From Oscillospiraceae bacterium (GTDB lineage: Bacteria; Bacillota; Clostridia; Oscillospirales; Oscillospiraceae): a stretch of DNA of 50,988 nucleotides. The stretch spans positions 1 through 50,988 of the forward strand of contig CACZDN010000007.1 of assembly GCA_902779945.1 (NCBI GenBank). Reading direction: 5' to 3'. Each line of letters begins with the position of its first letter. The first letter of the stretch is position 1. The notes under the pieces were generated by a model. The model was given only the letters and a program-made list of their open reading frames with translations. It ran no database searches and was not told where the DNA came from. A program made the position numbers and the translations under genes. Below, one piece after another: positions 14,004-23,468 of this stretch.

Positions 14004-17000
14004 TCACTCGGATTTCTCCGCCTCATAGATCAGCTCGCCCAGGATGCGGACCAGATGGGCAGACTCCACGGGCTTGCTGAGGTGGGCGCTCATGCCAGCC
14101 TGCATGGAGCGCTGCACGTCCTCGTCGAAGGCGTTGGCGGTGAGGGCGATGATGGGGATGGTCTTCGCGTCACGGCGTTTCATGGCGCGGATGGCCGCGG
14201 TGGCCTCCAGGCCGTCCATCACCGGCATACGCACGTCCATGAGGATTGCCGAATATGTCCCGACAGCGCTCCTGCGGAACATTTCGACGGCGGCGCTGCC
14301 GTTTTCGGCGTGGTCGACCATGACATTTTCAAGCTCCAGGGTGTCGATCATGATCTCGGCGTTGATCTCCATATCCTCAGCCAGGAGAATATGGCGTCCC
14401 GCGAGGCTGGCGCGCTTCTTTTCCTTGAAGAGGGCCATGTTGGTCTTGCGGGCGATACGCTCAAACTGTTCGATAACATTGGACGCGAAGAGGGGCTTGG
14501 AGAGGAAGTTGTCCACACCGACGCGGTGCGCCTCCGCCTGTATATCATCCCAGTTATAAGCCGTCAGGACGACGACGGTGGACTCGGTATCGTACTGTTT
14601 GAGGATTTCGGCAGATGCCTCCAGGCCGTTCATGCCGGGCATGTTCCAGTCCATGAGGACGAGGTTGTAGGGCTTGTGCTTGAGGTGCTGGACCTCCATC
14701 ATGCGCAGGGCCTCCTCGCCGCTGGAGCAGGTGTCGGCCCGGACGCCGACCTCCTCCAGGACCGTCCTGGCGTGCTCCGCCTCGACCGGATCGTCGTCCA
14801 CCACGAGCACACGCAGGGCATGGGGGTCGATGGAGCTTTCCAGCTCCGCGTCGCTGCGGTCGCAGGTCCTGAGCGTGACGGTGACGGCAAATTCCGTTCC
14901 GACGCCCTTTTCGGATTCGACGCTGATAGAGCCGTTCATCATGTCCACGATGCGCTTGGTGATGGCCATGCCGAGACCGGTGCTGCCGAATTTGCTCTTG
15001 TGGCTGTTGTCCTCCTGGGTGAAGGCGTCAAAGATTTTGGGGATGAACTCCGGTTCCATGCCGACGCCGGTATCCCGGACGCGGAAGCAGAGCGTGGACT
15101 GATCCTCAAACACCGCCGTCCGCTCCACCGTCAGTGTAACGCTGCCGGGCGCCTCGGTAAACTTGATGGCGTTTGAAAGGATGTTGATGAGGATCTCCTT
15201 CAGCTTCATTTCGTCGCCGATATAGGAGTCGTCCATCTGATTCAGGATGTGTTGCTCGTAGCTGAGGCCCTTGTCGACGCACTGGGACGCGACCATGGTG
15301 CTGATCTGCTCCAGCATGGCGCTGAGGGAGAAGCCCGCCTTGTGCAGGACCATGCTGCCGGATTCGATGCGGCTCATATCCAGGATGTCGTTGATGAGGG
15401 TGAGAAGGTGTTTGGCGCTGTTGCCGATCTTCTCGAGATATTCGCGCGTGTCGGAGGCGAGCTCCTTGTTTTTCAGGGCGAGGGTATCAAGCCCGATGAT
15501 CGCGTTCATGGGAGTGCGTATCTCATGACTCATGCGGGAGAGGAAGGAGGTCTTGGCCTTGTTTGCCTCCTCCGCGGAGCTCAGCGCCTCCGCCAGGGCC
15601 TCGCTCTTCGCCATGGCGTCGCGCATTTCGGCGTCGACATCCGTAATGCCGACGATGATGAACTGCCTGTCATCCTCCATGCGGGAGATCTTCATGCTGA
15701 CGTAGGTCTGACCGGCGGGGCCAGTCTGGCGGTAGGTCATCATATAGGTGTCCTTCCGGTTCAGCGCCTTCATGAGGGTGCGGCGGTCCATGGCTTTGAG
15801 GAAGGCGTCGCGGTCCTCGGGATAGACGCTTTCCGCCATCTCCGCCTTGCAGTCGCTGAAGAAGTGCCAGCCTCGCCGCATCTCGGAGAGGGCGCTGCTC
15901 TCGTTCCCGCGGCGATACTCGATAAACTCCTCCGTGTCCAGATTGACATAGAACATGTCCATATAATCGCGGGCAAGGGTCTGGGCAATGTGGGTATACA
16001 TGATCGCGGCGGTGCGGGATCTCTCGTATTCCTCCTTGGACATGGCGCTGTCGTACTGGATGCGCACCATGTCGGTCACGTCCCGGCAGATGCCGAGAAG
16101 GCAGAGCCTTCCGTCCGCGTCGGTGTATTTGAGCTTGGTGGTCTGGAAGCGGCGGGGATTACCCGCGGCGTCCGGCACGTCCTCGAAGAAGATGAAGGGT
16201 CTCTCCATCGAGAGAGCCATCCGGTCGTCCCGCACAAAATGCTCTGCAGTCTCCGCATCGAAGATCTGCGCATCGGTGAGACCGACCACACCGTCCGGCG
16301 TCTCCTTGTGGGCGTAGTCCGCAAAGCCCTGGTTGCAGGCGAGATAGACGCCGGTAGCCGCGTCCTTGGTGAAGGTCATGCCTGGCATGTTGTCCAGAAG
16401 CGACGTGATCGTCTGCTTCATGTCCGCGATCTTTTTGGCCGCGATCGCCTCATTCTCCGCCACGGTCAACTGTTTGCCGAGCTTCTGCGTCTCCCGGTAA
16501 TTATTCGTCAGAAGTGTGAAGAACAGAAGGAACAGCCCCAGGGATACGGCGGTGTACAGTACGTTGGTGCTGCTGATCGCCCTGGCCTGCTCATGGAGAT
16601 AGGAGGCCCGATCCACAACACTTGCACTGTCCGAATCGAGATCCGGGTGGCTCTGGTGATAGGCGAAGATACGGTCCACCGCATCGTTCGCGGCGGACTC
16701 CGTCGCGCGGGACACCCACATCATCGAGGCGAACAGCACCAGCACCAGCAGGAAGATCCACACGATCATGCGCTGGCCGTACTTCCGGTTGTGACCGTTG
16801 TGCATCAAAAGCTGATAATAGCTCAGCCCCAGCACGGACCAGAAGATGAACAGGGCGTAAGACTCCGTCGCCATTGCCTGAAAGGGCAGCAGGCCCGGAA
16901 TCAGAAGCAGGAAGATGAAGCACGTCATCAGCACTATACCGACAACGCCGGTTATCTTCTCGACACGGTGGCCTTCCTTCCGGGCGTAGCAGTAGACTGC

Positions 17001-18224
17001 GTGGGAAATCAGGCCGTAGATGATCGTCGCCCCAAGGGTCGTGACGTCCACGATCCAGCCGATGGCCGTCCTGCCGAGGAAGGGTACAAAAATGGACACG
17101 GCGACGATGGCGACGATCGCCGTGGACGGCACGCCGCGGCGGTTCAGCTCCGCGAGCGCCGGGGGAGCCTCCCCCTCCCTGCCCGCCGCGTACAGCAGGC
17201 GGCTCAGAGCCAGCATGTTGCCGATAAGGCTGGTCAGGATCACGCCGAAGAGGGCGACCATCAGCAGCGTGACGCCCGCCTGGCCGAGATAGTGCCGGGC
17301 CGCGTAGAACGCCGGGACCGCCTTGATCCCCTCCAGATTGCCCATGTCCCGGATGTAGGCAAGCCAGCTGTCATACTCCGGCGGATAGGCTGAGACGGAG
17401 AGCAGGGACACGAAGATGTACAGCAGCGTGGTGAGGATCACGGACCAGATCAGCACGCCGCGCACCTTTTTGACCGGGAAGCTGTACTCCTCCGCGAAAT
17501 GTGAGATATTCTCGAAGCCGATAAAGGCCCAGGGTGATATGGCCGCGATGCGAACAATCTGCGCGAAAGCGCTCGACCCCTCGGTATAGAGGGGGGCGTA
17601 GGAAAAGGCCCTGTCGTGACCCGCGATCGCGATGACGGCGCAGACCGTGAAGCCGACCGAGAACAGCAGGGCCGCAACGATCATGACGCGGTTCGGCAGG
17701 CGCGGGCTGTTGGCGCAGAGGACCCCGATGAGGATCACGGCGCAGATGGAGAGCATGGCCTCCCCCAGCCAGACCTCATAGCCGAAGACGCGGTAGCGGA
17801 AGCCGACCTGGAACAGCTCGCCCAAGAAGAAGCGGGCGAACAGGGGCAGAGAGGTCATGTTGGCCCACAGCACGGCAAGATAGGTCAGCAGCACGAACCA
17901 GAGGGCGAGAAAGCCCATGTCGTTCCCGCCGACCTTCTTCTGGAAGGTGTAGACGCCGCCCGCGTCGGGTGAGACGCGGATCATGTACTGCAAATTCCAG
18001 GTGATGAAAAAGATGACCGCCATGCCGAGCAGCATCCCGATGACCGTACCGAGCACGCCGGATTTTTGCAGATAGGTGTTGCAGGTGACAATAAAGGAGC
18101 CCCAGCCGATGCTTGTCCCGATGGAGAAGGCCCACATGCCCAGAGGCGTAAAGCCGGAGCGCAGTCCGCCCGCATGACTGTCAGGATGCGTCCCCGTGGG
18201 GGCGCCGGTTTTGCTGTGTCCCAT
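14004..18224 (-). CDS. APC-family amino-acid permease fused to PAS hybrid histidine kinase with two receivers
   Basis: 1406 residues. 1-475: APC permease core with many membrane helices (FSIGTSIGWGSF near 33-44, GFENISHFAEE near 236-246). 486-505 and 553-573: two more helices around a short outside loop. 580-605: linker coil. 605-720: PAS (LLDNMPGMTFTKD). 735-865: second PAS-like unit (FYVNLDTEEFIEY). 880-950: HisKA with H900 (SHEIRTP). 1000-1117: HATPase (N1018, DTGVGM at 1051). 1137-1255: receiver 1 with D1192. 1277-1398: receiver 2 with D1330 and K1384. A membrane sensor that may read amino-acid binding or flux and start a phosphorelay; CbrA (SLC5 transporter-kinase) is a known parallel design. 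No Hpt domain or DNA-binding partner is nearby. ATG 18224 follows GGAAAG. Confidence 0.93.
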   Translation of the reverse strand: MGHSKTGAPTGTHPDSHAGGLRSGFTPLGMWAFSIGTSIGWGSFIVTCNTYLQKSGVLGTVIGMLLGMAVIFFITWNLQYMIRVSPDAGGVYTFQKKVGGNDMGFLALWFVLLTYLAVLWANMTSLPLFARFFLGELFQVGFRYRVFGYEVWLGEAMLSICAVILIGVLCANSPRLPNRVMIVAALLFSVGFTVCAVIAIAGHDRAFSYAPLYTEGSSAFAQIVRIAAISPWAFIGFENISHFAEEYSFPVKKVRGVLIWSVILTTLLYIFVSLLSVSAYPPEYDSWLAYIRDMGNLEGIKAVPAFYAARHYLGQAGVTLLMVALFGVILTSLIGNMLALSRLLYAAGREGEAPPALAELNRRGVPSTAIVAIVAVSIFVPFLGRTAIGWIVDVTTLGATIIYGLISHAVYCYARKEGHRVEKITGVVGIVLMTCFIFLLLIPGLLPFQAMATESYALFIFWSVLGLSYYQLLMHNGHNRKYGQRMIVWIFLLVLVLFASMMWVSRATESAANDAVDRIFAYHQSHPDLDSDSASVVDRASYLHEQARAISSTNVLYTAVSLGLFLLFFTLLTNNYRETQKLGKQLTVAENEAIAAKKIADMKQTITSLLDNMPGMTFTKDAATGVYLACNQGFADYAHKETPDGVVGLTDAQIFDAETAEHFVRDDRMALSMERPFIFFEDVPDAAGNPRRFQTTKLKYTDADGRLCLLGICRDVTDMVRIQYDSAMSKEEYERSRTAAIMYTHIAQTLARDYMDMFYVNLDTEEFIEYRRGNESSALSEMRRGWHFFSDCKAEMAESVYPEDRDAFLKAMDRRTLMKALNRKDTYMMTYRQTGPAGQTYVSMKISRMEDDRQFIIVGITDVDAEMRDAMAKSEALAEALSSAEEANKAKTSFLSRMSHEIRTPMNAIIGLDTLALKNKELASDTREYLEKIGNSAKHLLTLINDILDMSRIESGSMVLHKAGFSLSAMLEQISTMVASQCVDKGLSYEQHILNQMDDSYIGDEMKLKEILINILSNAIKFTEAPGSVTLTVERTAVFEDQSTLCFRVRDTGVGMEPEFIPKIFDAFTQEDNSHKSKFGSTGLGMAITKRIVDMMNGSISVESEKGVGTEFAVTVTLRTCDRSDAELESSIDPHALRVLVVDDDPVEAEHARTVLEEVGVRADTCSSGEEALRMMEVQHLKHKPYNLVLMDWNMPGMNGLEASAEILKQYDTESTVVVLTAYNWDDIQAEAHRVGVDNFLSKPLFASNVIEQFERIARKTNMALFKEKKRASLAGRHILLAEDMEINAEIMIDTLELENVMVDHAENGSAAVEMFRRSAVGTYSAILMDVRMPVMDGLEATAAIRAMKRRDAKTIPIIALTANAFDEDVQRSMQAGMSAHLSKPVESAHLVRILGELIYEAEKSE

Positions 18225-18307
18225 GCTCTCTGTCTTTCCTTTCTGTGCCTGTTTCCTGCCGCTTCCTGAATCGGAATGCGTATCAGCGGGCGTTTTTGCA
18301 TGTCCGA

Positions 18308-18358
18308 GGGCTGTGAAAAAGCCCGTTGTCCGTAGGGTCCGATGCCCTCATCGGCCCT
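18308..18358 (-). terminator. Tandem hairpins after the diguanylate cyclase gene
   Basis: AGGGCCGATG/CATCGGACCCT-type stem (18334-18358) just past the stop, then GGGCT/AGCCC (18308-18324) with a U-rich loop. They separate this gene from the permease-kinase gene. Confidence 0.5.
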
Positions 18359-18368
18359 GAAATCCGGA

Positions 18369-21300
18369 TCAGGGATTTGCTTTCAGCTCGCTCTTGTTTT
18401 CGTACATGTTCTGGTCCGCGCGCTCGAAGACCGGGGCTACGCTGAGCTCTTGCTCATGCCTCGCCATGCCGCAGGCGATGATGATCCCGCCGCTGCGCAC
18501 GGCCTCGTCGTTGTGCGAACGAATGCTGCCGACCAGCGTGTCGATGGACTGGTAGTCGCTCCCCTGTGCGATGACGGCAAACTCGTCCCCGCCGACGCGA
18601 AAGACCGGGCTGTGCTTGAAGGTATTGCAGACGATCCTGCAGGCGTCGCGGAGATACCGGTCTCCCGCCTTGTGCCCCTCGGTGTCGTTGATCTTCTTGA
18701 GATCGTTCACGTCGAGGATGACGACGGCAAACTCGATGCCGGGATTCTTCTCGATCTGCTCGTTCAGGCGCTCCTCGGCCACGAGGTAGGCGTGGCGGTT
18801 CTTCACACCGGTGAGCGCGTCGACGGTGGCTTCGATGCGCGCCTTCGCGAGGTGCTTGACATACTCCTCCTCCTGGCGGACCTGGTTGTCGATGTCGTTG
18901 ACGCCGAAGATGAGCCGGGGCCCCTCCTTCTCCTCCACCATGGCGGCCTTGAGCTGCACATAGCGGGGCTTGCCGTCGATCAGGAGGCGGTAGCTCACGG
19001 TAAAGATGCCGCGGCGCTCGACCTCGTCAAGCACGTTTTCCCGGGTCATGACCGAGAGGAAGAGGTTCAGGTCCTCGGGATAGACGGCGGTGCGGGCCCT
19101 GTCCCGCAAGTCGGCAAAGAAATCGAAGCCCTCGCCGGGCCGGTCGTTATTCTCAGTGCCGGCAGTTGCGCTGAATTCACGGTAACGGCCGGTCTCGGGC
19201 ACGACGATGAAGATGCTGAGGAATTCGCCGGCGAGCGCCGTGATGCGGGCGTAGGCGACCTGCTCCTCCTGCATGCGTGCGGCAAACTGGCGCTGCTTCA
19301 TCTGATCGTCGATATCGGTGATGCCGATGATGATGTAGCGCTCGTCGTCCTTCATGCGGGAGATCTTGATGTTGACATAGACGGGCTGGCTCTCCGTGAG
19401 GAAGCGGCAGGTCATGACGCAGGTCCCGTCCCGGTCCAGCGCCTTCACGAGATTTCTGCGGTCCATGGTCCTGAGGAACGCCTCTCTGTCTTCGGGATGG
19501 ACTGACTGCTCCGCCGTCGTCTCACACTCCTCGAAGAAGTGCCAGCCGCGCTTCGCCTCGATGAGAGTGCCGCCGTTCTCGTCCGTGTGGTATTCGATGA
19601 ATTCTTCAGAATCGAGATTGACATAGTACAGGCGCGTGTAGCCGCGGGCCAGCGCCTGGGCGATGTGGGTGTAGATGATGCCGGTGCTGCGCGCCTTCGC
19701 GTAGGCCTCCTTCGTGGTGGCGTTCTCGCGCTGGATGCGCACCATGTCCGTCATATCCTGATAGATGCCGAGGATGCAGAGCCTGCCCGCGGCGTCCGTG
19801 TACTTGAGCTTGGTGATCTGGAACTCGCGCTGGTCGCCGCCGGCGTCCCGCACGTCCTCATAGAAGATGTAGGGCTGATCCATGGAGACGGCGATCCTGT
19901 CGTCCTCCATGAAGCGGGCCGCTGTCCTGGAGTCGAAGATCTCCGCGTCCGTGAGGCCCAGCACCTCCTCCGGCGAGGACTTGTGCGCGTACTCCGCGAA
20001 GGGCTGGTTGCAGGCGAGGTAGGTCCCGGTTTTTGCGTCCTTGGTGAAGGTCATGCCGGGCATATTGTCCAGCAGCGACGCGATGGTCTGCTCCAGCTCC
20101 GTGGTTTCGGCCGCCTCCTCCAGAAGACGCTGCTGCTCGTTTGCCCGGCGCTCGACCTTCAGCTTTTCAAGCAGGAGGGCAATGATGATAGCGAACACCG
20201 TGGAGATCACCGCGAGGACGGCTATCCAGTTGTCTCTGAGAAACTGCGTCAGAGATGCCTTCTGGTTTGAATGCATGTAGGAGGCGAGGGCGGAATCCAT
20301 ATCCTCGCTCTTCGTCATGAGCACCGTTTTGTTCAGGAGGAAGTAGAGATCGCGCTCCGCCCTTCTCACCGCGAAGGAAAGGGGCATGGACTCACCCGTC
20401 GGGACGGAGAAGAGCTTGTATTTCTGAACGGTATCCTCGGCCGTGGGGAGCCTGTAGCTGCTGACGAGGATGCAGTCCGTGTCCCCGGCGGCGACCGCCG
20501 CAAAGCAGGCGTCGCCGGAGGAGAAGGTCTTCCGCACGGACGAGGGATACTTCTCCATGATGAAGGTCTCGGTATTCAGATCCCCGGCGGCGACCGCGAA
20601 GGTGATCGTGCTGTCACGCGAGAGGTCCTGATTTTTCGATGCGCGCATGACGGCGTGCATCTCCGTCGTCATGGCGGGATTGGTCAGGCGCACGTCCATC
20701 TGTTCCGCGTCGTAGGAGCTCAGATTGACCGGGAAAACGCAGTCGATCTTCCCCGCCTTCATCGCCGCCAGCGCCGACTCGGTCGAGCTGTAGGGGATCG
20801 CCTCAAAATGAATATCCGCGCTGCGCAGATTGTTCTCCGCGTGGGCAAGATAGTCCTTCAGCGCGCCGGTCAGCTCCCCTGTCTCCTTGTCGTACTGGCA
20901 GAAGGGCAGCGAATTGTCCCGGTAGCCGATACGGATCGCGCCGTGCTCTCTGATCCAGCTCTCCTGGGTCTGCGTCAAATACACGTTTGTCCTCGTGTCG
21001 TACACGCGCTCCTCGTTCAGCCTCTGGATGAAAAGCGGGTCCTCGTCCTGGATGGCGGCCAGGGCCATGTTCAGCTCGGCCAGCAGATCCGGGCGGTTTA
21101 TATTGACAGCGCAGAAGAAGTCCGACGCGCCGATCCTGCAGAGGGGGAGAATCTTATGTTCGGAGCTGAAGGTGTAGATGGAAGCAAAGCCGTCCAGCTC
21201 ACCGCGGGTGACCATTTTGAGCGACTCGTCCTCGTCGCAGGTCAGGGCGACGATTTCAAGTTTGATGCCGTTTTTTGCGGCCCAGTCCTTCAAAAAGCCC

Positions 21301-21767
21301 TCCTGCACGCTGCCCTTGTTGACGCCGATGCGCGTGCCGTTGAAGGAGGCGAGGTTGTCCGCCGTGAGTCTTGTGTTCTGCGCGTCGATGTATATGTAGT
21401 AGGACTCCGAGCCCATAGGATAGTCCGGGAAGGACATGAACTCCGTGCGCTCCGGCTTGTAGGACACGTCGCTCAGCAGGTCGATCTCCCCGTCCTTGAG
21501 CATCTGAAACAGGTTCGGCCAGCTGTCTTCCACATATTCGTAGGTCCAGCCGGTGTATGGGGAGATCCTGTTCTGGTACTCGTAGTCAATGCCGCAGCGG
21601 CGGCCGAACGTATCCCGATAGCAAAAGGCCGAATCATACCAGCCGACGCGCACGAGCTTCTGTTCCGGCTCCTGCGCCTGCGCCGCAAACGGCAGCGCCA
21701 TGCCCGTCATGAACGCCAGGAGCAGAAAGAGCATCCATATCCGTTTTCCGTCTATTTTTATCCGCAT
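18369..21767 (-). CDS. Membrane diguanylate cyclase with two SBP_bac_3-type sensor domains and PAS units
   Basis: 1132 residues. Signal peptide 1-31 (ends AAQAQ). Domain 1 (about 36-255) and domain 2 (about 275-495) are tandem periplasmic amino-acid-binding (SBP_bac_3) folds, each opening with VRVGWYDS or IRIGYRDN. One membrane helix 512-533. Three PAS-like units follow: 560-678 (LLDNMPGMTFTKD), 690-822 (YYVNLDSEEFIEY), 835-965. GGDEF domain 970-1130 with intact GGDEF at 1059-1063 and no RxxD inhibitory site (FKHS in its place). It should make c-di-GMP in response to an extracellular amino acid or similar ligand. Same sensor design as EvgS/BvgS kinases, but with a cyclase output. ATG 21767 is chosen over 21776 because GGAGG then sits nine bases upstream. 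Confidence 0.92.
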   Translation of the reverse strand: MRIKIDGKRIWMLFLLLAFMTGMALPFAAQAQEPEQKLVRVGWYDSAFCYRDTFGRRCGIDYEYQNRISPYTGWTYEYVEDSWPNLFQMLKDGEIDLLSDVSYKPERTEFMSFPDYPMGSESYYIYIDAQNTRLTADNLASFNGTRIGVNKGSVQEGFLKDWAAKNGIKLEIVALTCDEDESLKMVTRGELDGFASIYTFSSEHKILPLCRIGASDFFCAVNINRPDLLAELNMALAAIQDEDPLFIQRLNEERVYDTRTNVYLTQTQESWIREHGAIRIGYRDNSLPFCQYDKETGELTGALKDYLAHAENNLRSADIHFEAIPYSSTESALAAMKAGKIDCVFPVNLSSYDAEQMDVRLTNPAMTTEMHAVMRASKNQDLSRDSTITFAVAAGDLNTETFIMEKYPSSVRKTFSSGDACFAAVAAGDTDCILVSSYRLPTAEDTVQKYKLFSVPTGESMPLSFAVRRAERDLYFLLNKTVLMTKSEDMDSALASYMHSNQKASLTQFLRDNWIAVLAVISTVFAIIIALLLEKLKVERRANEQQRLLEEAAETTELEQTIASLLDNMPGMTFTKDAKTGTYLACNQPFAEYAHKSSPEEVLGLTDAEIFDSRTAARFMEDDRIAVSMDQPYIFYEDVRDAGGDQREFQITKLKYTDAAGRLCILGIYQDMTDMVRIQRENATTKEAYAKARSTGIIYTHIAQALARGYTRLYYVNLDSEEFIEYHTDENGGTLIEAKRGWHFFEECETTAEQSVHPEDREAFLRTMDRRNLVKALDRDGTCVMTCRFLTESQPVYVNIKISRMKDDERYIIIGITDIDDQMKQRQFAARMQEEQVAYARITALAGEFLSIFIVVPETGRYREFSATAGTENNDRPGEGFDFFADLRDRARTAVYPEDLNLFLSVMTRENVLDEVERRGIFTVSYRLLIDGKPRYVQLKAAMVEEKEGPRLIFGVNDIDNQVRQEEEYVKHLAKARIEATVDALTGVKNRHAYLVAEERLNEQIEKNPGIEFAVVILDVNDLKKINDTEGHKAGDRYLRDACRIVCNTFKHSPVFRVGGDEFAVIAQGSDYQSIDTLVGSIRSHNDEAVRSGGIIIACGMARHEQELSVAPVFERADQNMYENKSELKANP

Positions 21768-21924
21768 CTCTGTCATCCTCCGATCAGTCCGGTCCCTTCC
21801 CGAAAACCTGCCGCGCGCCGCCCCCGGCAGCCGGCGGAACTCCCCGGTCTGCGGGTGGCTGTCATATTTTATTTATCATATCATATGCAGCTTGAAATTT
21901 CCATCCCCAAACAGCAAAAAACAA

Positions 21925-22008
21925 AGCTGTGAAAAAACCCGTATATCATGATACATGGCCGCAGGGGCAGGCTTTCCTCCACGGTGATCAACGGATTTTT
22001 TCACAGCT
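21925..22008 (-). terminator. Long-loop terminator overlapping the gtrA stop
   Basis: AGCTGTGAAAAAA-CCG at 21925-21941 pairs with CGGATTTTTTCACAGCT at 21992-22008, enclosing about 50 bases that include a palindrome GTATATCATGATAC. The upstream arm, as transcribed, is the end of gtrA; GTTTTTTG follows the downstream arm. Confidence 0.6.
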
Positions 22009-22476
22009 CCGCGCGTCAGGTTCTTCCGCATTCGCTGAAGCCCCGTCCTCCTTACGGAAGACGAAGAGTCTGGAAAAGGTATAATTGATGTTCACGCCGA
22101 CGACGCCCACGATCACCGTCGAGACATAGATGCTGACCTTCAGGACGCTGACCAGCAGCAAGTTCAAAATCCAGCCCATGATCCAGGCAGCGAGGCGTGA
22201 CAGGGTAAAGAGTCCGAACTCTTTCAGGATGTGCGGGTCCCTGCTGCGAAAGACCCACCTGCGGTTGGTCGGGTAGGCATAGGCGATGGCCGCGACGTTT
22301 TCGACCATCGACAGCACCGTGTTCTGCGCCGCCGTCGGGAACGCGGTCCCGCCGAAGAGGAGCAGGTTGCACAGGTACTTGCAGCCCCAGGCCGCGGCGG
22401 TGGTGCCCCCGCCGATCAGATAGAAAATGATAAGCTCGCGCTTTTTCTCGCAGAACGCTCTGATTCTTTCGATCAT
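21988..22476 (-). CDS. GtrA-family membrane protein
   Basis: 162 residues, four membrane helices of the GtrA/DPMS_TMD fold (FYLIGGGTTAAAWGCKYLCN at the start; NRRWVF then a third and fourth helix; closing NYTFSRLFVFRK). Family members are thought to flip polyprenyl-linked sugars or anchor glycosyltransferases. ATG 22476 follows TTGAGGA; a GTG 21 bases upstream is possible. It trails the dpp operon by 35 bases, so it is likely co-transcribed although its function seems unrelated. No glycosyltransferase adjoins it. Confidence 0.85.
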   Translation of the reverse strand: MIERIRAFCEKKRELIIFYLIGGGTTAAAWGCKYLCNLLLFGGTAFPTAAQNTVLSMVENVAAIAYAYPTNRRWVFRSRDPHILKEFGLFTLSRLAAWIMGWILNLLLVSVLKVSIYVSTVIVGVVGVNINYTFSRLFVFRKEDGASANAEEPDARSCEKIR

Positions 22477-22511
22477 GGCAGTCGTATCCTCAAGCACGCG
22501 GCCGGGCTCAG

Positions 22512-23468
22512 TTACTCTTCGACATGGTGGCAGGCTGCCCGTACGGCGCCGATCTCCCGCAGTTCGGGCTCCTCGGCGGCACAGCGCTGCGTCGCAAAGG
22601 GGCAGCGCGTGCGGAAGCGGCAGCCGGAGGGCGGGTCCGCCGGACTCGGCGGGTCACCCTTTAATAAGCGTATCTCCTTCCCGCGCAGCGCGGGGTCCGG
22701 GACGGGCACCGCGTCCAGAAGGAAGCGGGTGTAGGGGTGGCGCGGGTTTCGGTAGACCTCCTCCGTCGTGCCGATCTCGCAGATCCTGCCCAGGAACATG
22801 ACACACACGCGGTCTGACAGATAGCGCACGACGGAGAGGTCGTGGCTGATAAACAGAAAGGTCAGCCTCCGGGACGCTTTGAGCTCCTTCAGGAGGTTCA
22901 GAATCTGATTCTGTACCGACACGTCCAGCGCTGAGACCGGTTCGTCACAGACGATGAAGGAGGGGTCGGCGGCGATGGCGCGGGCGATGCCGATGCGCTG
23001 GCGCTGTCCGCCGGAAAACTGCTGCGGGTAGCGCCGGAGGAATTCCTCCGGCAGCCCCACCGCGCGCAAAAGCTCAAGCACCCGCGCCGTCACCGCATTC
23101 CGGCTTTCGCAGATATGCCAGGTCTCAAGCGGCTCGGCGATCAGGTCCCGCACCGTCATGCGCGGGTCCAGCGAGGCATAGGGGTCCTGGAAGACGAGCT
23201 GCAGCTCCCTGCGCAGAGGCATAAACTCCCGGTCCTTCATGGCGGTGATGCTCTGTCCCCTGTACAGCACTTCACCGGACGTGGGACTCAGGGTGCGGAT
23301 CATGAGCCTGCCGAGGGTGGATTTGCCGCAGCCGGATTCGCCCACGAGGCCCAGGGTCTCCCCTTCCCGAATCTGCAGGGACACGCCGGACACCGCGTGG
23401 ACGGTCTTTTTTCCCGCAGCCGGGAATTGCTTTGTCAGAGACCGCGCTTCAAGAAGGATTTCGCTCAT
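22512..23468 (-). CDS. dppF: Oligopeptide/dipeptide ABC transporter ATP-binding protein (DppF-like)
   Basis: 318 residues. Walker A GESGCGKST, Q-loop LVFQDPYASLDP, signature FSGGQRQR, Walker B FIVCDEP, then a switch His in SHDLS. The C-terminal oligo_HPY extension has a Cys-containing block (GCRFRTRCPFATQRC). With DppD it forms the ATPase pair of the importer. ATG overlaps the DppD stop (ATGA at 23465-23468). Confidence 0.92.
   Translation of the reverse strand: MSEILLEARSLTKQFPAAGKKTVHAVSGVSLQIREGETLGLVGESGCGKSTLGRLMIRTLSPTSGEVLYRGQSITAMKDREFMPLRRELQLVFQDPYASLDPRMTVRDLIAEPLETWHICESRNAVTARVLELLRAVGLPEEFLRRYPQQFSGGQRQRIGIARAIAADPSFIVCDEPVSALDVSVQNQILNLLKELKASRRLTFLFISHDLSVVRYLSDRVCVMFLGRICEIGTTEEVYRNPRHPYTRFLLDAVPVPDPALRGKEIRLLKGDPPSPADPPSGCRFRTRCPFATQRCAAEEPELREIGAVRAACHHVEE

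Noticed and set aside
15249-17393. 714-codon open frame on the plus strand inside the permease-kinase gene
   Set aside because: Shadow frame; low-complexity His/Arg/Val composition and no family features.
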